DNA of 10,418 nt, taken from NCBI GenBank assembly GCA_002367355.1, contig DFBQ01000103.1, forward strand, positions 1-10,418. Direction: 5' to 3'. Numbering within the stretch: the stretch's first letter is position 1; each line of letters begins with the position of its first letter. A model generated the notes under the pieces. That model worked only from the letters and a program-made list of their open reading frames with translations. It was not told the origin of the DNA and ran no database searches. A program made the position numbers and the translations under genes. This document shows positions 7,181 to 10,418 of the stretch, piece by piece. Source of the DNA: Deltaproteobacteria bacterium UBA3076. GTDB taxonomy: Bacteria > Desulfobacterota > Dissulfuribacteria > Dissulfuribacterales > UBA3076.

Positions 7181-7396
7181 ATGAAAGAAAAAATCCATCC
7201 AAAATACTACAACGCCAAGGTAAGATGCGCCTGTGGCAATGAGTTTGAGATAGGTTCAACCCAGAAAGAGATAAAGGTAGAGATCTGCTCCAAGTGTCAT
7301 CCATTCTTTACCGGCAAGCAGAAACTGGTCGACACCGCAGGGAGAGTGGAGAAATTCTACCGCAGGTATGGCGAGACCGTGGAAAAACAGGCCTGA
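7181..7396 (+). CDS. rpmE: 50S ribosomal protein L31 (zinc-binding type)
   Basis: A 71-residue protein of the large ribosomal subunit. It begins [10 protein letters not shown], as typical L31, and has C16 and C18 (CAC) with C36 and C39 ([10 protein letters not shown]): the four-Cys, zinc-binding C+ form rather than the zinc-independent paralogue. The [17 protein letters not shown] end is characteristic. GGAGA lies about 12 nt upstream of the ATG. It is preceded by its own promoter and followed 24 bp later by prfA. Confidence 0.97.
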   Translation: MKEKIHPKYYNAKVRCACGNEFEIGSTQKEIKVEICSKCHPFFTGKQKLVDTAGRVEKFYRRYGETVEKQA

Positions 7397-7420
7397 GTTA
7401 TCATAACAATAGACCTTTGA

Positions 7421-8518
7421 ATGTTAGCTAAACTTCAAGAATTAGAGAATAAATACCTGGCCTTAGAGGAAGAACTCAGCGACCCTGATTTACTGAAAGA
7501 CCAAAAAAAATATCAGGAGATTGCAAAAAGGCACGCCGATCTGAGGGTAATAGTTCAATCTTACCGCCAGGACCGCGACATACTGGAACAAATTGATGAA
7601 AATAAGGTCTTGCTCCAGGATCCTGACCCGGGAATCCGGGAACTCGCACAGTCAGAAATCGAGGAGCTTGAAGAAAAAAGCCGGGAACTCGAGGAGCAAA
7701 TAAAACGCCTCCTCCTGCCCAAGGATCCCAATGACGAAAAGAACGTGCTTTTGGAAATCAGGGCCGGTACGGGCGGAGACGAGGCTGCCCTTTTTGCAGC
7801 GGATCTGTTCCGTATGTACAGCCGCTATGCTGAGCACAAAAAATGGAAAGTGGAGGTACTGAATGCCCATCTGACCGGGGGCGGTGGATTCAAGGAAATT
7901 GTTGCTCTTGTTTCCGGAGACAGGGTTTACAGCCGCTTGAAGTATGAAAGTGGCACCCACAGGGTCCAGAGGGTGCCTGACACCGAGACCCAGGGACGCA
8001 TACACACATCGGCCGTCACCGTGGCCGTACTGCCCGAGGCCGATGATGTGGACGTGGATATTGATCCTGCTGATCTTCGGATTGACGTTTACCGCGCGTC
8101 GGGAGCAGGGGGACAGCACGTCAACAAGACAGAATCCGCAGTACGTATCACCCACCTGCCTACAGGCTTGGTAGTACAGTGTCAGGATGAGCGCTCACAA
8201 CACAAGAACAGGGCCAAGGCCATGAAGGTGCTTTATGCCCGTCTGCTGGATCTAAAACGCACAGAACAACAGTCCCAACTCTCAGACGAACGACGGAGCA
8301 TGGTGGGCACAGGGGACAGGAGTGAGCGTATCCGCACCTACAACTTTCCCCAAGGCAGGATGACCGACCACCGAATAGGCCTCACCCTTTACCGCCTTGA
8401 GACCATAATGGAAGGGGATATAAACGAAATCATAGAGGCACTGGGGACTCACTATCAGGCGCAGGCCCTAACCCAAAGCTCAGATGACAATAGCCCAGGC
8501 ACTCTTCGCGGCCACTAA
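7421..8518 (+). CDS. prfA: Peptide chain release factor 1
   Basis: A 365-residue class I release factor that recognises UAA and UAG stop codons and triggers release of the finished peptide. The coiled N-terminal domain spans about 1-100. The stop-codon-reading PxT tripeptide is P186-D187-T188 in [17 protein letters not shown], which marks RF1 rather than RF2 (SPF). GGQ is at 230-232 in [15 protein letters not shown]; its Gln is the target of PrmC, encoded next. The start ATG at 7421 has a poor ribosome-binding site, so coupling to rpmE, 24 bp upstream, is plausible. The last 35 bp overlap prmC. Confidence 0.98.
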   Translation: MLAKLQELENKYLALEEELSDPDLLKDQKKYQEIAKRHADLRVIVQSYRQDRDILEQIDENKVLLQDPDPGIRELAQSEIEELEEKSRELEEQIKRLLLPKDPNDEKNVLLEIRAGTGGDEAALFAADLFRMYSRYAEHKKWKVEVLNAHLTGGGGFKEIVALVSGDRVYSRLKYESGTHRVQRVPDTETQGRIHTSAVTVAVLPEADDVDVDIDPADLRIDVYRASGAGGQHVNKTESAVRITHLPTGLVVQCQDERSQHKNRAKAMKVLYARLLDLKRTEQQSQLSDERRSMVGTGDRSERIRTYNFPQGRMTDHRIGLTLYRLETIMEGDINEIIEALGTHYQAQALTQSSDDNSPGTLRGH

Positions 8519-9386
8519 ACAACTCTCTCACGCCAACATAGAAAATCCGCAACTGGAAGCTGAAATTCTGCTGGCCCACCTTCTGGGAAAAGAACGGATC
8601 TGGTTTCACCTCCATCCTGAATTTCTACTTGAAGACCCTGTAAATAAACAGTATATGGCCCTTGTCGCGCGAAGTGCTACGCACGAACCCTGTGCCTATA
8701 TTTTGGAGCAGCGGGAATTCTGGTCTCTTCCTTTTCGCGTAACCAGGGACACTCTGATACCCAGACCTGAGACCGAGTTAATTGTGGAGATCGCCCTTGC
8801 CCTTGTGAAGCAGGAAAGATGGCACAGGCCCTTTATCCTGGACCTGGGTACGGGTTGCGGCATACTGGCAACAACACTTGCCTACGAGATCTCAGGAGCC
8901 GTTTTAGTGGCAACAGACAGGTCATTCCCTGCGCTGATCGTAGCACATCAAAATGCAAAAAGACACGGAGTAAAATCAAGAGTAAGCCTGGTACAGGCAG
9001 ACTGGATCAAGCCCTTTAGATCGTGTGAAACCGGCATTTTCCCGCGTGAAAAAGGAATGGCCGTCGCAAACCGGGGATTTCATCTGGTTGTCAGCAACCC
9101 ACCTTACGTGGCCAATAAGGACAAAAGGCTCCTGGCAAAAGAAATATTCAAATATGAACCAGAGGGGTCACTCTTCAGCGGAAAAGATGGACTTGAGGAC
9201 ATTGAAAAACTTATCAAAGCCGTTCCCCAAGTACTTCGCAAAGAAGCATGGTTTATTTGTGAAATCGGATGGAATCAGGGAAAACAGGCCATTCAGATGA
9301 CCAAAGATACAGGAATGTATAAATGCGCAGAGATCAGAAAAGACCTGTCAGGCAAGGACAGGGTCCTAATGGCAAAGAGAAATTGA
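8484..9386 (+). CDS. prmC: Release factor glutamine N5-methyltransferase
   Basis: A 300-residue SAM-dependent enzyme (HemK family) that methylates the GGQ glutamine of release factors. The N-terminal helical domain (about 1-80) binds the release factor. The Rossmann domain has motif I DLGTGCG at 120-126, an acidic residue at ATDRS (143-147) and the catalytic NPPY at 205-208, followed by the family's [14 protein letters not shown] stretch. The ATG at 8484 lies inside the 3' end of prfA, a 35-bp overlap in a different frame, consistent with translational coupling. A stretch of about 20 residues before NPPY (180-199) looks like an inserted loop. No terminator is evident after the gene. Confidence 0.97.
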   Translation: MTIAQALFAATKQLSHANIENPQLEAEILLAHLLGKERIWFHLHPEFLLEDPVNKQYMALVARSATHEPCAYILEQREFWSLPFRVTRDTLIPRPETELIVEIALALVKQERWHRPFILDLGTGCGILATTLAYEISGAVLVATDRSFPALIVAHQNAKRHGVKSRVSLVQADWIKPFRSCETGIFPREKGMAVANRGFHLVVSNPPYVANKDKRLLAKEIFKYEPEGSLFSGKDGLEDIEKLIKAVPQVLRKEAWFICEIGWNQGKQAIQMTKDTGMYKCAEIRKDLSGKDRVLMAKRN

Positions 9387-9511
9387 TCGCCGCTTGATTT
9401 GCATCGAGGCCATCATCCCTTATCCAGATTCCAAAATTCAGTGAGAGGCCCAGTATTGTCCCCTATTGCTCACTTCTGGAGCAAATTGCGGTCTTGATTC
9501 GGAGCAAGGCA

Positions 9512-9625
9512 ATGGTAAAAACCCGCCGCAGCATTTTGGAAATACAGAGAATGGGAAAAAATATATGGAAGAATATTGACGCCCAGGAATACGTGGATAA
9601 GGAGAGGGCTTCATGGAATGGGTAG
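9512..9625 (+). CDS. Small open frame, antitoxin-like C-terminus, possibly a gene remnant
   Basis: A 37-codon frame from ATG 9512 with GGAG 8 nt upstream. The product ends GKNIWKNIDAQEYVDKERASWNG. The pattern IW..IDAQEYV..ERASW resembles, from memory, the C-terminal tails of small proteins annotated as antitoxins in bacteria. The frame stays open upstream for nearly 40 codons without an ATG, so this could be the tail of a gene whose 5' end has decayed. No toxin gene follows. Codes for a real product, or a relic: undecided. Confidence 0.3.
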   Translation: MVKTRRSILEIQRMGKNIWKNIDAQEYVDKERASWNG

Positions 9626-9700
9626 GCATAATAATGCCAGATTACCAGAACTTTGTCTTTAAAATTCCTGATTTTGGATGATCTTTTGTAAATTATAGGC

Positions 9701-9714
9701 ATAAACCGGTTTAT
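9701..9714. promoter_or_regulatory. 14-bp perfect palindrome
   Basis: ATAAACCGGTTTAT reads identically on both strands. It has the shape of a dimeric regulator's operator, but no gene start or promoter close by depends on it, and chance cannot be excluded. Confidence 0.15.
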
Positions 9715-9834
9715 CCCGGCGCTTTCACAACGTACCATAGATCAAGTTTATTCAGAAATGGCGTCCCATAGATTTCAAAGCTTGTGTGATTTCTGGCTCC
9801 TAATACCCAGACTTATAACTCTCGCACCTGAAAA

Positions 9835-10281
9835 TTACTCCACCCCAAGCGCTTTGAATACTGCATCAACTGGATCAGCATAAAAACCGGTCTGGAATTT
9901 GGCAAACAACTCTCCCGGGATTGTTGGAATATCACCGACGCTGCTCATAGGGATCAGAATACGCTTGGCACCTAAATCAAAAGCCACCTGGAGGGTTCCT
10001 GCCAGGTTCTCAGTTGGAACGATGTTTCCGCCAAGGCTCATGTCACCGAGAACAACCATCTGGCTTTGAACAGGTTTACCCATTAACCCTGAACACAGTG
10101 AGACGAAACTGCATAGCGTCAAGCCATGTGCCGGGCCTGTGTTGTGCATTTCTACAATGTGTAGATGATAGTCATGGTCACCGATTTTGCTCAATGAACT
10201 GACTCTGGAGATGTTCGCCTTGAAATAATCGTAACCGTTCACGGGGTATGAGATGACTGTAACAATGCGTTTTTTAAGCAT
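9835..10281 (-). pseudogene. brxL: BrxL (BREX Lon-like AAA+ protein) C-terminal remnant
   Basis: The 148 codons match the end of BrxL, the Lon-like AAA+ protein of BREX phage-defence systems: HDYHLHIVEMHNTGPAHG (36-53), GKPVQSQMVVLGDMSLGG (68-85), AKRILIPMSSVGDIPTIPG (105-123) and the terminal FYADPVDAVFKALGVE. Full BrxL is several hundred residues longer, with an AAA+ ATPase core; here a TAG stop sits in frame at 10390-10392 and the 36 codons between it and the first Met do not resemble BrxL. No Shine-Dalgarno site precedes that Met. It is therefore probably a 5'-truncated relic, although a stand-alone Lon-like domain cannot be ruled out. Aligned with Lon, Ala51 and Ala94 occupy the Ser and Lys dyad positions. 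Confidence 0.8.
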
Positions 10282-10418
10282 TAAATAGGATAAATGCGTT
10301 TCGACCCTAAAAGTTGCCAGATTCTGGAATTCCTTTAATATCAGAGAGTTGTAAGTTTCCGGTCTGATTTGCAGGATTTGCTGGGTTCTCTAACTAGAGG
10401 CATTTGCGCTCTTCTTAA

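Larger units (their letters stand above)
9387..9834. other. Intergenic region after prmC, mostly non-coding
   Basis: About 450 bp separate prmC from the BrxL remnant. I see a 37-codon open frame (listed separately) and a 14-bp perfect palindrome, but no terminator, tRNA, or inverted repeats suggesting an intact mobile element. Minus-strand open frames here show no recognisable domain. The region looks like decayed coding DNA. Confidence 0.5.

Noticed and set aside
7652..8155. 167-codon minus-strand open frame
   Set aside because: It is the shadow of prfA, has no motifs, and prfA is unambiguous here.
9463..9738. 91-codon minus-strand open frame in the region after prmC
   Set aside because: No domain recognised, no good ribosome-binding site, and it runs opposite the more plausible antitoxin-like frame.

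Overview
The window looks like a chromosomal segment of a delta-proteobacterium-type bacterium (Desulfobacterota in the wide sense). I infer this from the gene order rho, rpmE, prfA, prmC, the DUF362 protein, and the style of intergenic repeats (an ATTCCCGC..GCGGGAAT hairpin MITE and GGAAT octamer repeats). Genus cannot be fixed from sequence alone.

Left part (1-1730): a short DUF362-family protein on the plus strand faces a minus-strand gene for a zinc-ribbon plus TrmO/TsaA-like protein. Behind that gene, also on the minus strand, is a complete tRNA-Pro(TGG) with encoded CCA. Middle part (1731-4894): a bifunctional class A penicillin-binding protein (PBP1A type), then, 6 bp on, a 2-dehydropantoate 2-reductase (PanE); the two are probably co-transcribed.

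Non-coding block (4895-5721, about 830 bp): this is the most interesting part. It opens with a good sigma70-like promoter followed at once by a sequence with a 9-bp closing stem, an inner stem and two perfect hairpins, a candidate structured RNA. Next come a second, less certain fold, an exact 8-bp-period GGAAT repeat, and a 149-bp MITE. The MITE has GTAA-type terminal inverted repeats and an 8-bp target duplication, which fits IS66-type mobilisation. The block ends in the rho leader.

Right part (5722-9386): rho, then its own-promoter downstream group rpmE-prfA-prmC. This is an information-processing cluster: transcription termination, ribosomal protein L31, peptide-chain release factor 1, and the methylase that modifies the release-factor GGQ glutamine. 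The prmC start lies inside the prfA end.

After prmC the ordinary gene order stops. About 450 bp of mostly non-coding DNA holds a 37-codon open frame whose end resembles some antitoxin-like small proteins. It is followed by a 5'-truncated minus-strand remnant of BrxL, the Lon-like AAA+ protein of BREX phage-defence systems. The remnant keeps the Lon-like C-terminal domain but has Ala at both positions of the Lon Ser/Lys dyad. This end of the window looks like decayed accessory DNA next to core genes.
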